Shown here in pieces: positions 43,211 through 51,136 of a stretch of 64,000 nt of DNA (position 1 is the stretch's first letter; each line of letters begins with the position of its first letter). The stretch lies in contig CAVQBD010000003.1 in NCBI GenBank assembly GCA_963710645.1, forward strand, positions 186,001 to 250,000, in the 5' to 3' direction. This stretch comes from FEB-10 sp963710645 (GTDB taxonomy: Bacteria > Acidobacteriota > Thermoanaerobaculia > Thermoanaerobaculales > Sulfomarinibacteraceae). The position numbers and the translations under genes are program-made. The notes beneath the pieces are model-generated. The model was not told the DNA's origin. It did not search any database and worked only from the letters and a program-made list of their open reading frames with translations.

Positions 43211-44083
43211 TTACCCGTGAAGGGCGTTCCACTCGGCGATCTTCTCCTGCAACCGCTGCTTCAATTCGTTTTTGGCAGCCTCCGCCTGCAGGTAGATCTC
43301 CTCAGCCCGGTGAAAGTGGAGGGTTCGGAATTCCCTCAACTCCGGTTTGATGTAGATATCGGGTGCGTGGGCCTCGAGTTCGCGCTCCACAATGGCCTGC
43401 TGCATGATCTGGATCGAGCCGAAGATGTTGTTGAAGTAACCCGGCACCGATCCGTACTCTGCCGCGCTGCCGGAGTTGATGTCGATGGCCACCACGATGT
43501 CGCAGGAATCCGTCAGCACGTCGTAGGGAACCGGGTTCGCGGTGCCGCCGTCGATGAGCACCCGCCCGCCGATCTCCACCGGCGGAAAGAGACCCGGCAG
43601 GGCCATGCTGGCCTGGACGGCGGGCTTGAGCGGCCCCGAATCGAGCACCACAGTCCTCCGTTCCCAGAAGTCGGTGGCCACGACCTTGAACGGAATCGCG
43701 AGGTCCTCGAACGTCTCACACGAACGGTCCTGACAGAGTCCGGCCAGAACCGTCTCGGCCTTGACCAAACCGCTGGTGCGGAAGCTGGGGTCGATGAGCC
43801 CAATCCACCGGCCGACCTTGCGATCGGAGAACACGCTTTTCACGGTGTCGCTCTGCAGGTAGGCGAAGTCCTTGATTGTCTCGCGTATCTCGGCGGCCGG
43901 CAACCCTGACGCGTAAAGCGCGCCCATGACCGCACCGATACTGGACCCGCTCACGCAGTGGGGCGTGATCCCCAACTCGTCGAGAGCTTCCAACATGGGG
44001 ATGTGGGCCACGCCCTTGGCCCCGCCCGCTCCGAGTGCGATTCCTATTCTGGGCTCCCCGCCACTTTTCTTTCTCCCGGACAT
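43211..44083 (-). CDS. patatin-like phospholipase (RssA-like)
   Basis: This 290-residue protein has a patatin-family Ser-Asp dyad hydrolase fold. The oxyanion loop is GAGGAKGVAHI, the nucleophile is Ser48 in SGSSIGAV, and the Asp lies in LIDGGTANPVP. Two further family blocks are FKVVATDFWERR and the C-terminal helices. There is no signal peptide, as in RssA/YchK-like cytosolic members. Family enzymes cleave acyl esters of phospholipids. It lies between the selenoprotein and the YugP metallopeptidase (8 bp gap to the latter), all on the minus strand, so it may be co-transcribed with the peptidase. The substrate is unknown. Confidence 0.9.
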   Translation of the reverse strand: MSGRKKSGGEPRIGIALGAGGAKGVAHIPMLEALDELGITPHCVSGSSIGAVMGALYASGLPAAEIRETIKDFAYLQSDTVKSVFSDRKVGRWIGLIDPSFRTSGLVKAETVLAGLCQDRSCETFEDLAIPFKVVATDFWERRTVVLDSGPLKPAVQASMALPGLFPPVEIGGRVLIDGGTANPVPYDVLTDSCDIVVAIDINSGSAAEYGSVPGYFNNIFGSIQIMQQAIVERELEAHAPDIYIKPELREFRTLHFHRAEEIYLQAEAAKNELKQRLQEKIAEWNALHG

Positions 44084-44091
44084 TCAGGACC

Positions 44092-44805
44092 TCAGAGACT
44101 CGGCGGCAGCGGTGGTTTGGGACGCTTGAGCAGCGAGCGTCCAGCGACGAGGAGAATGTACACCAGGTATCCGGCTGACGAAGCGACCCCGGCGACGTAG
44201 GTCATGGCCGCTGCCCGCAAAACCTCCCGTGCACCCTCCTGCCCGTCGGCTGAAATGAGACCGAGTTTATCCAGCTGCCGGAGGGCCCGCTTGCTGGCGT
44301 TGAACTCCACCGGCAGGGTCAAAAACGTGAGCAGCATGGCGCCAGCGTAACCCAGGATTCCGATCTGCACCATCGCGTTTGAGCCGAAGAAGCTCCCGGC
44401 GACCGCCAGCGGCAAGCCGAAACGGGCGCCCGCATTGGCGACCGGCACCATGGCCGTCCGGAATTCCATCGGTCGATAATCATCCGCATCCTGGAGGGCG
44501 TGGCCGCACTCGTGCGCCGCCACGGCGGTCGCGGCGACACTGTTTCCCACAAAGTTGTCGCGTGCGAGCCGCACATGTTTGTTGCGGGGATCGTAGTGGT
44601 CCGTGAGCTGACCCTGAACCGGCTCCACAGGAACGGACTGCAGCCCATTGGCGTCGAGGATGGTCCGTGCCACCCGACCTCCAGGTTCTCCGGTGACGCT
44701 CCGGACCCGGCTCCAACGGCTGTAGGTCGACTTCAGTTTTTGCCGGATTCCGAGAGAAAACACAAAGACTACACCGGCGATGACGTAATAGACGATCGTC
44801 TCCAT
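44092..44805 (-). CDS. yugP: YugP-like zinc metallopeptidase
   Basis: This 237-residue membrane protein has an N-terminal helix (YYVIAGVVFVFSLGI). The metallopeptidase motif AAHECGHALQ gives His98, Glu99 and His102, and hydrophobic helices follow (AVAGSFFGSNAMVQIGILGY, MLLTFLTLPVEFNASKRAL). The NASKRAL segment and FNA acid are characteristic of the YugP/Zn_peptidase_2 family. ATG 44805 is used because AGGAG lies 10 nt upstream; an earlier TTG sits next to the ribosome site. Substrates are unknown; family members are thought to act on membrane proteins. It starts the patatin operon direction. Confidence 0.88.
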   Translation of the reverse strand: METIVYYVIAGVVFVFSLGIRQKLKSTYSRWSRVRSVTGEPGGRVARTILDANGLQSVPVEPVQGQLTDHYDPRNKHVRLARDNFVGNSVAATAVAAHECGHALQDADDYRPMEFRTAMVPVANAGARFGLPLAVAGSFFGSNAMVQIGILGYAGAMLLTFLTLPVEFNASKRALRQLDKLGLISADGQEGAREVLRAAAMTYVAGVASSAGYLVYILLVAGRSLLKRPKPPLPPSL

Positions 44806-45069
44806 TTGCCCCAAACTCCTTCTGTCGACCGGTTCCCGGTCAGGGCATCACGCTCTCCCGTGGTCGTCCCTACCTCATATCGATGCAAGTCAATCTACCA
44901 CCGGAAGCCGGCGCCTACATCCCTCCAAACGGGTCAGAAACAAGAAATGCTGCCCGGACCTCCGCCGGTATCTGGTGACGCGCAGATTGCTCTTGTAAGC
45001 TGGGTCCTCATGTAGACCAACGAATCGTCTCAGGGTCACCGACCGGCAACGACCGAAGAGGGGGAGATC

Positions 45070-45768
45070 ATGAGAAAACCGAAAAGACAGTGCGTGCTCT
45101 TGGCGGCAGCAATCTTGGTGATGGTGGTTGGAACTGGAGTCGTCGCGGCCGACGACGCTGAAACTCCCGGGCAGGCGGGCGAAAAGGTCGGTATTGAAGG
45201 GCAATTCGTCCGGGTGGCGGAGAACGCCGAGGGATGGGTGGTGGTCGGCTACCGCACGGCCAATGAATCGGTCAAAGAGGACTGGATGTTGCTCGATATG
45301 GGCCTGACCCTGCAAAACGGAGTGAAGGACCAAACCCTCACCCGGGAGGATGTCACGCTGGTGACGCCCGACCGCAAGGTCATTCCGCTGCCTTCGCAGA
45401 AGACCTACGAGGACGCGTCCGGCGCCCTTCGCTCGCTGAACGCGCGGGCGTCCATGCAGTCGGATTCCATCAACTACTTCCCACCCGGCACAGACAAACC
45501 GTGCCGGATCGGCTTCTTTGCCGACACCACCCATCCCGGGCGGACCCTGGCTTACGACCAGGTCGACCTCAACAGCCAACGCGCCTGCGTAGGACGGGTC
45601 TATTTTCAGGTCCCTGGCGGCATTCAATATGGCCTCTACAACCTCGACGTGAAATTCGCCGGCAGTACGGTCCGGGTGCCCGTCAAGATCATGACCAAAG
45701 ACGAGGCGACGGACCTCGCAAAGCAGTGGGAACAGGAGAAGAAGGAGAACAAGGACGGGGGCAAGTAA
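45070..45768 (+). CDS. exported hypothetical protein
   Basis: This 232-residue protein has a signal peptide (CVLLAAAILVMVVGTGVVAA) and GAGGGGGAGA before the ATG. The mature part is beta-rich with a possible lipoprotein-like or calycin fold, as in VGYRTANESVKEDWMLLDM, IGFFADTTHPGRTLAYDQVD and YGLYNLDVKFAGSTVRVPVKI. A highly charged Lys/Glu tail ends it. I do not recognise the family. The 264-bp gap before it, after the YugP start, shows nothing I can support beyond promoter space. Confidence 0.7.
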   Translation: MRKPKRQCVLLAAAILVMVVGTGVVAADDAETPGQAGEKVGIEGQFVRVAENAEGWVVVGYRTANESVKEDWMLLDMGLTLQNGVKDQTLTREDVTLVTPDRKVIPLPSQKTYEDASGALRSLNARASMQSDSINYFPPGTDKPCRIGFFADTTHPGRTLAYDQVDLNSQRACVGRVYFQVPGGIQYGLYNLDVKFAGSTVRVPVKIMTKDEATDLAKQWEQEKKENKDGGK

Positions 45769-45864
45769 GTTGGGTTGTCGAGCTGGATCGGGCACCAAAA
45801 TCAGCCGTTCAACACCTGATCTATCAAACCCATGGGGTTTTAAAGAGCGGAGGCCCTCAACCAC

Positions 45865-46407
45865 ATGAGCACCCAGATCGCCCTCTTCCGAGGGATCAAC
45901 GTCGGCGGGAACAATCCGTTGCCCATGAGGGAGCTTGTGGAAGATCTCGAGGCTCTTGGTCTGAAAAACGTTTCCACCTACATTCAGAGCGGCAATGTCG
46001 TATTTGAATGCCTCGATACCGACCAGGTCGATCTCGCCGCCAGGATTCAATCGGCGGTCGGTGACCGCCACGGATTCAAACCCCACGTCATGATCCTCGG
46101 CGTGGATGAGCTCGAGGATGCCGTGATCTCAAACCCGTTCCGCAGCGCCGAGTCGGAGCCGAAAACAATCCACCTTTTCTTCCTGGAATCGTCACCCGAA
46201 GACCCGGACGTGGAGTCTCTCCGAGATCTGAAGCTGAACACCGAAGATTTCGAACTCAAGGATCGGATCTTCTATCTCCACGCGCCCGAGGGAATCGGTC
46301 GATCAAAGTTGGCAGCGCGGGTGGAACGAGCCCTCGGCGTGCCGGTCACCGCGAGAAATTGGCGATCGGTCGTGAGGATCCTGGACATGGCGAAGGCCTG
46401 TCGCTGA
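45865..46407 (+). CDS. DUF1697 protein
   Basis: This 180-residue cytosolic protein is of the DUF1697 family. It opens IALFRGINVGGNNPLPMREL, continues with NVSTYIQSGNVVFEC and HVMILGVDEL, and ends GVPVTARNWRSVVRILDM. These match the family's conserved blocks. The domain is of unknown role. The gene starts 96 bp after the exported protein at 45070, in the same direction, and is followed by the repeat block at 46464. Confidence 0.88.
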   Translation: MSTQIALFRGINVGGNNPLPMRELVEDLEALGLKNVSTYIQSGNVVFECLDTDQVDLAARIQSAVGDRHGFKPHVMILGVDELEDAVISNPFRSAESEPKTIHLFFLESSPEDPDVESLRDLKLNTEDFELKDRIFYLHAPEGIGRSKLAARVERALGVPVTARNWRSVVRILDMAKACR

Positions 46408-46463
46408 CCAGATCACCCGCGGCCGAGAAAGTGGTGCCGGTCGTGGTGCGTCAGCTGTCCGTG

Positions 46464-46607
46464 TCCCGGTGCCAGGGCCGACACTTTCAGCCCACTGCCT
46501 AGAGATTGGGCACCTCCCGGTGCCAGGGCCGACACTCTCGGCCCACTGCCTAGAGATTGCAGGGGAGCCCCTCTCACAGAAGGACCAAAGTGTCGGCCCT
46601 GGCACCG
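46464..46607. repeat. REP-like repeat block: two direct 45-bp copies and one inverted arm
   Basis: Copies at 46464-46508 and 46515-46559 differ at two positions (unit period 51 bp; each starts TCCCGGTGCCAGGGCCGACA). The inverted arm at 46588-46607 matches the 20 bp CGGTGCCAGGGCCGACACTT of copy 1 exactly. The block fills most of the 317-bp gap at 46408-46724. It shares the GGTGCCAGG core with the palindromes at 32107 and could fold into a long hairpin. Confidence 0.7.
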
Positions 46608-46724
46608 TTGTGGGCACCGTTGTGTTTTGTGGCGCCGACCGGCGCGATCGTGCGATGATGACGTCAGTGCGATTTCGCGACCGACGATCAGCAATTCGAA
46701 GAGCAGCGGACAGAAGGGGTTGAG

Positions 46725-48179
46725 ATGCATTTCACCGGACGAATGATGGCGTTGACGGCAGTCACCATTATCGCGTTGTCGGTTTCCGCGCCTGCCGAAT
46801 GGTCCACCAGTCCGGCCACCAACCTGGTCGTGGCCGATCGGTCCGGTGAACAGGTCCAGCCCAAGATCGTGGCCACCGGTGACGGAGGATTCTACATCAG
46901 CTGGTTCGACAACTCTGCGGGCGGCTACGACGTCTACCTGCAGCGACTGGACGCTGTGGGTGACGAGCAGTGGGCGCACAATGGAGTTTTGGTGGCGGAT
47001 CGGAGCTACAGCTCGACCCAGGACTACGGCCTGAGCATCGATACCGCCGGCAATGCATTGCTCGCATTCCGTGATGACCGGGACGGACCCGACAAGGTGA
47101 CAGTCTCCAAGATCAGTCCAGACGGCACCCTCCTTTGGGGTATTGACGGAGTCGAGGTCTCCTCCGGATCCGGTTTTTTTGCCGTGCCAAAGGTGGCCGG
47201 CACAACTGACGGCAACGTGGTCGTGGCCTGGATCTCCGACGACGACGTCGTGGCCCAGAAGCTCGATCCGGCAGGGGCCCCATTGTGGGGCGCAGGCGTC
47301 ACTTTGTCCCCCACAGCCGATTCGTTCAGCCTCTGCGATCTCCATGCCTCCGACGCGGGCACGTCGATTCTGTCGTTTATTGCCGGTCCCTTCCTCGGGC
47401 CCAATCACCTGTGGGCGCAGAAACTCGCAGCGGCGGATGGCGCCCTCCTGTGGGGGGCGGGACACGTTCAGGTCTTTGACGGCGGCTCGCTACAGATCGC
47501 CAACCGCCCACCCTTCGTCACTGATGGTGCCGGCGGTGCGGTCTTCGCCTGGTACACCAGTGTCCCAACTTTCCAGTGCAGGGTCCAACGGATCCTCGCC
47601 AACGGCTCCGAGGTCTTTGCCCATCAGGGCGTCGAAGTCTCTACCAACGCCTCCCAGATTCGGGTCAATCCGCGCGCCGCCTTCCTACCGACCACCGAGG
47701 AGATTGTCGTGTTCTGGAAAGAACAGAACCCGGCGCAGAGTCAGTCCGGTCTGTGGGGACAGAAGATCGACAACGCCGGTGTCCGTCAATGGACCGACAA
47801 CGGCCTCGAGTTCATGCCCATCAGCTCGGACCAGGTCATGAGCGTCACCACGCTCCCGTTCGCCGATGGCGCGATCGTGGCCTGGATCCACAGCGTCACC
47901 TTTGGCAACGACCCGGTCTACGCCATCCGCGTCGACGGCAACGGAGACTTCGTCTGGTCGCCGCCCATCTCCGAAGTGGGCATCTTACCCACCTCCTCGT
48001 CGAGGCTCGCCGGTGCCCTGAGCTCGCAGGGTTTTGCCGCCTACGCGTGGAGTGACGGGGACCCCGCTGACATCCTCGCCCAGAACGTCAACCCGGACGG
48101 CAGCCTGGGCCCCGGGGCGATCTTCGTCGACGGTTTCGAGTCGGGCGACACCACCGAGTGGTCGGCGACGAACCCCTAG
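46725..48179 (+). CDS. secreted propeller-like repeat protein with GFESGD C-terminal motif
   Basis: This 484-residue protein has a signal peptide (MMALTAVTIIALSVSAPAEW). The mature chain is built of repeats of about 50 residues with a recurring W..DG/NG...V pattern, such as AQKLDPAGAPLWGAGVTLS, LQRLDAVGDEQWAHNGVLV and QKIDNAGVRQWTDNGLEF. It therefore resembles a beta-propeller with fused Ig-like strands. It ends IFVDGFESGDTTEWSATNP, one of the cleanest copies of the shared C-terminal motif. AAGGGG lies before the ATG. Its function is unknown; it is probably displayed or secreted. Confidence 0.85.
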   Translation: MHFTGRMMALTAVTIIALSVSAPAEWSTSPATNLVVADRSGEQVQPKIVATGDGGFYISWFDNSAGGYDVYLQRLDAVGDEQWAHNGVLVADRSYSSTQDYGLSIDTAGNALLAFRDDRDGPDKVTVSKISPDGTLLWGIDGVEVSSGSGFFAVPKVAGTTDGNVVVAWISDDDVVAQKLDPAGAPLWGAGVTLSPTADSFSLCDLHASDAGTSILSFIAGPFLGPNHLWAQKLAAADGALLWGAGHVQVFDGGSLQIANRPPFVTDGAGGAVFAWYTSVPTFQCRVQRILANGSEVFAHQGVEVSTNASQIRVNPRAAFLPTTEEIVVFWKEQNPAQSQSGLWGQKIDNAGVRQWTDNGLEFMPISSDQVMSVTTLPFADGAIVAWIHSVTFGNDPVYAIRVDGNGDFVWSPPISEVGILPTSSSRLAGALSSQGFAAYAWSDGDPADILAQNVNPDGSLGPGAIFVDGFESGDTTEWSATNP

Positions 48180-48299
48180 CTTTCCCAGGTTTTACGAGGG
48201 GGCGTAGGGGTTCGACACATCGGATTGCCGATTCAGCGGATCAGACCACCGCTCCCGCTGAGGCGGTGAGTCCTCAACGACACGATGGGCCGATACGAC

Positions 48300-48779
48300 C
48301 TACTTTTTGGCGGTAGGTTTTTTCGCCGCTGGCTTTTTCGCTGCGGGCTTCTTCGCTACGGCCTTCTTCGCCGCTGGCTTTTTCACTGCGGGCTTCTTCG
48401 CTACGGCCTTCTTCGCTGCCGGCTTCTTCGCGGCGGGTTTCTTGGCGGCGGATTTCTTGGCCACAGCCTTCTTCGCTGCCGGCTTCTTCGCGGCGGGTTT
48501 CTTGGCGGCGGGTTTCTTGGCCACAGCCTTCTTCGCTGCCGGTTTCTTGGCGGCGGGTTTCTTGGCAACAGCCTTCTTCGCTGCCGGCTTCTTCGCAGCG
48601 GGTTTCTTGGCAACAGCCTTCTTTACTGCCGGTTTCTTGGCGGCGGGTTTCTTGGTCACGGCCTTCTTGGCTGCCGGCTTCTTCGCTGCAGGTTTCTTGG
48701 CGGCCGGTTTTTTTGCCACAGGTTTTTTCGCGGCGGGCTTTTTCGCGGCAGGTTTCTTGGCAGCACTCGTTTTGGCCAT
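48300..48779 (-). CDS. histone-H1-like lysine/alanine/proline-rich protein
   Basis: This 159-residue protein consists almost wholly of AAKKPAAKKPAA-type repeats after MAKTS. The start at 48779 has GAGGAGG 6 nt upstream; a frame to 48812 extends it. Such tails resemble the C-terminal domain of histone H1 and bacterial HU-like or Hc-type proteins that bind DNA through lysines. No folded domain is visible. The DNA repeats at 12-21 bp periods make copy number likely to vary among strains. On the opposite strand a false Phe/Gly-rich frame appears; it is a shadow. Confidence 0.8.
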   Translation of the reverse strand: MAKTSAAKKPAAKKPAAKKPVAKKPAAKKPAAKKPAAKKAVTKKPAAKKPAVKKAVAKKPAAKKPAAKKAVAKKPAAKKPAAKKAVAKKPAAKKPAAKKPAAKKAVAKKSAAKKPAAKKPAAKKAVAKKPAVKKPAAKKAVAKKPAAKKPAAKKPTAKK

Positions 48780-48921
48780 CTCGATCCTCCTCTTGGTTGT
48801 TGGTTTGTTCATCCCTGACTCTTAGATCGTAACAGGCATTCTTGAATTTCGTACACCCCCATCAGATACCGGGGCGTTCTCCGCAACCCGTGCGGATGAG
48901 CACGACACCCCTCTCCGGTGT

Positions 48922-49224
48922 CTATCTGTCCTCGACTGTGTCGTCGCCGGCCGCCGATGCGAGCCGATTCACCAACAAGGCGTCAACCGTCTCCGCCGCC
49001 CTGTTGATGACGCGGATACCACCGTAGGTGAGCCACAACACACCATCGTGAACCTCGTGCACAAACTTGGCGGGGACGGCGATAGGACCCACGGACTCGA
49101 GCACCCGGAAGGTCTTTTCGGCGGCGCGACGGTGGTGTTTCTCGACAAACTCCGCACCGCGTTCCACGCCGTCGTGGATCAGACGCTTGAGGCCCTTGAC
49201 ACGTTCCCAGTCCCGGTCATCCAT
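48922..49224 (-). CDS. small protein partnered with the alpha/beta hydrolase
   Basis: This 100-residue mostly helical protein reads LKRLIHDGVERGAEFVEKHH, then VPAKFVHEVHDGVLWLTYGG and VINRAAETVDALLV. The pattern resembles an N-terminal region that in other bacteria is fused to alpha/beta hydrolases of the same type. The start at 49224 overlaps the hydrolase stop by 8 bp, with GGTGG upstream; 49254 is the alternative. It is therefore likely a separate subunit of the hydrolase. I know no name for it. Confidence 0.7.
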   Translation of the reverse strand: MDDRDWERVKGLKRLIHDGVERGAEFVEKHHRRAAEKTFRVLESVGPIAVPAKFVHEVHDGVLWLTYGGIRVINRAAETVDALLVNRLASAAGDDTVEDR

Positions 49225-50185
49225 CGTCCGCCACCCATCGTTCGATGTGCTCATAGACAGCTGGGTGCCGGGCCAGAGCGAGGTGATCCAGTCCAGGAAC
49301 GACGCGCAGATCGGATGCTCCCGGCGCCCCGGGCTGATCACCATGGCCCGCGCCTGCGGCGCTCTTCGCGCGGACCACACCGTCACCCAACGCCCCCACC
49401 CTTTCCATGGCTTGACCCACCACGCGATGGTGGCGCGAGGTGGCGAGCCAGGGAACGACCACGCGGCGATTGATCATCAGTTCATCCGGATCGCAGTCGA
49501 GCCAATCCTGGTCCACGAGGTTGCCGAACCGAAGGTCCTTCACCCCGACGCTGCGGCTGTTGAGGACCTCGCGAACGACGTTGGTGGCCGTGGTGTCAAC
49601 CAGACCCAATACCTTGGTCGCCACATTGGTCGTCTTCTCCAGGGGTGCTCCCAGGTGGGGCGCACCAAGGTAGACGACATGCCGCACCTTCGAGATCCAG
49701 TCGTGTCCTGCTTCGCCGCCCAGGTGACAGGCGCTGCGTATCACCAGCCCGCCCATGCTGTGCCCGATGAGAAGCAACTCGGTGACGGCCGCACCATCGG
49801 CTGCGCAGAGGCGCCGCAGAAGGTCCGCCAGATCGGCGCCGTTGACCGAAACCCGCAGCCCGGTGTTGAAGCGCAAGTACAGAGCGGTGAAGCCGTGGTG
49901 CCGTTCCAGAAGTTCGCCGAACCCGCCCCCCTCGTGGGGCGGGGGGTAGTTCCACAGCGACTCGTTGCAACCAAGACCATGCACCAGTACGCAGACCTTG
50001 CCGGCAGGGGGCGGGACCATTTCCTCCGGTGCCAACGGGCGGTTGTCGCGATAAAACGCCATCGCCTGCTGGAGTCCGTTGCCGGTGGCTGACAGGTAAT
50101 CGCCGAACCAGCCGTTGAGCGCACTGATGGCGTTGTCCACCATCCCCGGCCCACGCTCGCCCCGACTGTCCTTCTTGACGGTCAT
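49217..50185 (-). CDS. alpha/beta hydrolase (lipase-like)
   Basis: This protein has about 322 residues, with the fold visible from VCVLVHGLGCNESLW (oxyanion hole) and LLLIGHSMGGLVIRSACH (nucleophile Ser in GHSMGG). The C-terminal VPGLDHLALARHP gives the catalytic His. A family block between them is VVYLGAPHLGAPLEKTTN. It matches PGAP1-like/lipase-class hydrolases. There is no signal peptide. The start at 50185 has no ribosome site, so it may be leaderless; a longer frame to 50218 is possible. Its 3' end overlaps the small partner gene. The substrate is likely an ester or polyester; this is inferred. Confidence 0.85.
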   Translation of the reverse strand: MTVKKDSRGERGPGMVDNAISALNGWFGDYLSATGNGLQQAMAFYRDNRPLAPEEMVPPPAGKVCVLVHGLGCNESLWNYPPPHEGGGFGELLERHHGFTALYLRFNTGLRVSVNGADLADLLRRLCAADGAAVTELLLIGHSMGGLVIRSACHLGGEAGHDWISKVRHVVYLGAPHLGAPLEKTTNVATKVLGLVDTTATNVVREVLNSRSVGVKDLRFGNLVDQDWLDCDPDELMINRRVVVPWLATSRHHRVVGQAMERVGALGDGVVRAKSAAGAGHGDQPGAPGASDLRVVPGLDHLALARHPAVYEHIERWVADDG

Positions 50186-50272
50186 GGGCGCGAGTTTAGC
50201 AGGCGAACAAAACAACACCTGCCATCAGGCTCAGCTCGACAGTGGCGGGGAACCTGACTACCATCGCTCATC

Positions 50273-51136
50273 GTGGAAATCTACATCGCGACCTTTGCCG
50301 CTCTTCTGAGCACCCTTCTGCTCGCCGTGGTCTACCTCGCCGACCGTTACGAGCGCGAACCCATCGAGTTGATCCAGGATTTCTTTCTCTCTGGACTGCT
50401 GGGTCAATTGGTTCTGATCCTCGCCGCCACCGCAATCATTGGAGACGTCCATTGGTCGGGTCCTTGGCTTGGCATCACCCTGCTCAGCGCTTCGATCTAC
50501 CTCCCCTTCCGACTGCACCGCCAGTCCGCGATGGACGAACGATTCGACGGAATCGTCTACGCCGTGGCGCTGGTCGGCGGAGCCACCTGCGTCATCCACC
50601 TCAACAACCTGCCGAGGGTTATGGAGGCATCACCCTACCGCGACGTGGTCGCTCCCGGTGCCGCCCCCGACCTCCGTGATCTGCTGATCATCGCAACGTG
50701 GCCCGGTTTCACGGCCGAACTCGGCCACGGGGTCGTCCTTATCGGAGCCGCGGTCCTCGTCGGCGCGGTTCTCGGCACCCTCCAGCTGCGTGGGTTGCCA
50801 CTGTGGCAGACTGCGCTCGCCTGCGTCATCACGGCCCTCGCCACCTTTGGTCTCGATCGGGCGGCAGGTGGCGAGATGTGGGCACGGGGGTTGCTGGCGG
50901 TGGTGTCCGTCGCCGTCGCGCTGGCCATCAAAAGCGGTTCCGTGTTCAGGGATCGGCCCGCCCCCCCCGAGCGGGATGTTCTCATCATGGGACTCAAAAC
51001 AGCCCTCATGGTCTTTGGCGCAGCCTTGCTGGCCACGGTGCTTCTGCAGGCCGTGGCCGATCAGCAGGCCTCACCGGAGCCGATCATCACCGGCCAAGCA
51101 ATCACCCAATCGCCCCGGTCCGGGCCCGGATCGTGA
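50273..51136 (+). CDS. PrsW-like membrane protease
   Basis: This 287-residue protein has about eight hydrophobic helices. Conserved residues are VYLADRYEREPIELIQDFF at the front and DERFDGIVYAVALVGGATCVIHL in the middle. The latter resembles the PrsW signature in which acidic residues and a histidine form the intramembrane glutamic-type protease site. The family in B. subtilis (PrsW) cleaves an anti-sigma factor. The last 55 residues include a helix and a hydrophilic tail. GTG at 50273 has no clear ribosome site. Its stop overlaps the next start by GTGA. The PrsW assignment is moderate; an uncharacterised relative is possible. Confidence 0.65.
   Translation: MEIYIATFAALLSTLLLAVVYLADRYEREPIELIQDFFLSGLLGQLVLILAATAIIGDVHWSGPWLGITLLSASIYLPFRLHRQSAMDERFDGIVYAVALVGGATCVIHLNNLPRVMEASPYRDVVAPGAAPDLRDLLIIATWPGFTAELGHGVVLIGAAVLVGAVLGTLQLRGLPLWQTALACVITALATFGLDRAAGGEMWARGLLAVVSVAVALAIKSGSVFRDRPAPPERDVLIMGLKTALMVFGAALLATVLLQAVADQQASPEPIITGQAITQSPRSGPGS

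Noticed and set aside
48300..48779. CRISPR-like array
   Set aside because: The repeats are short, unevenly spaced and coding (Lys/Ala/Pro); there are no spacers of constant length and no cas genes.
48285..48825. Phe/Gly/Ala-rich frames on the plus strand
   Set aside because: They are the antisense reading of the AAKKP gene, which has the ribosome site.
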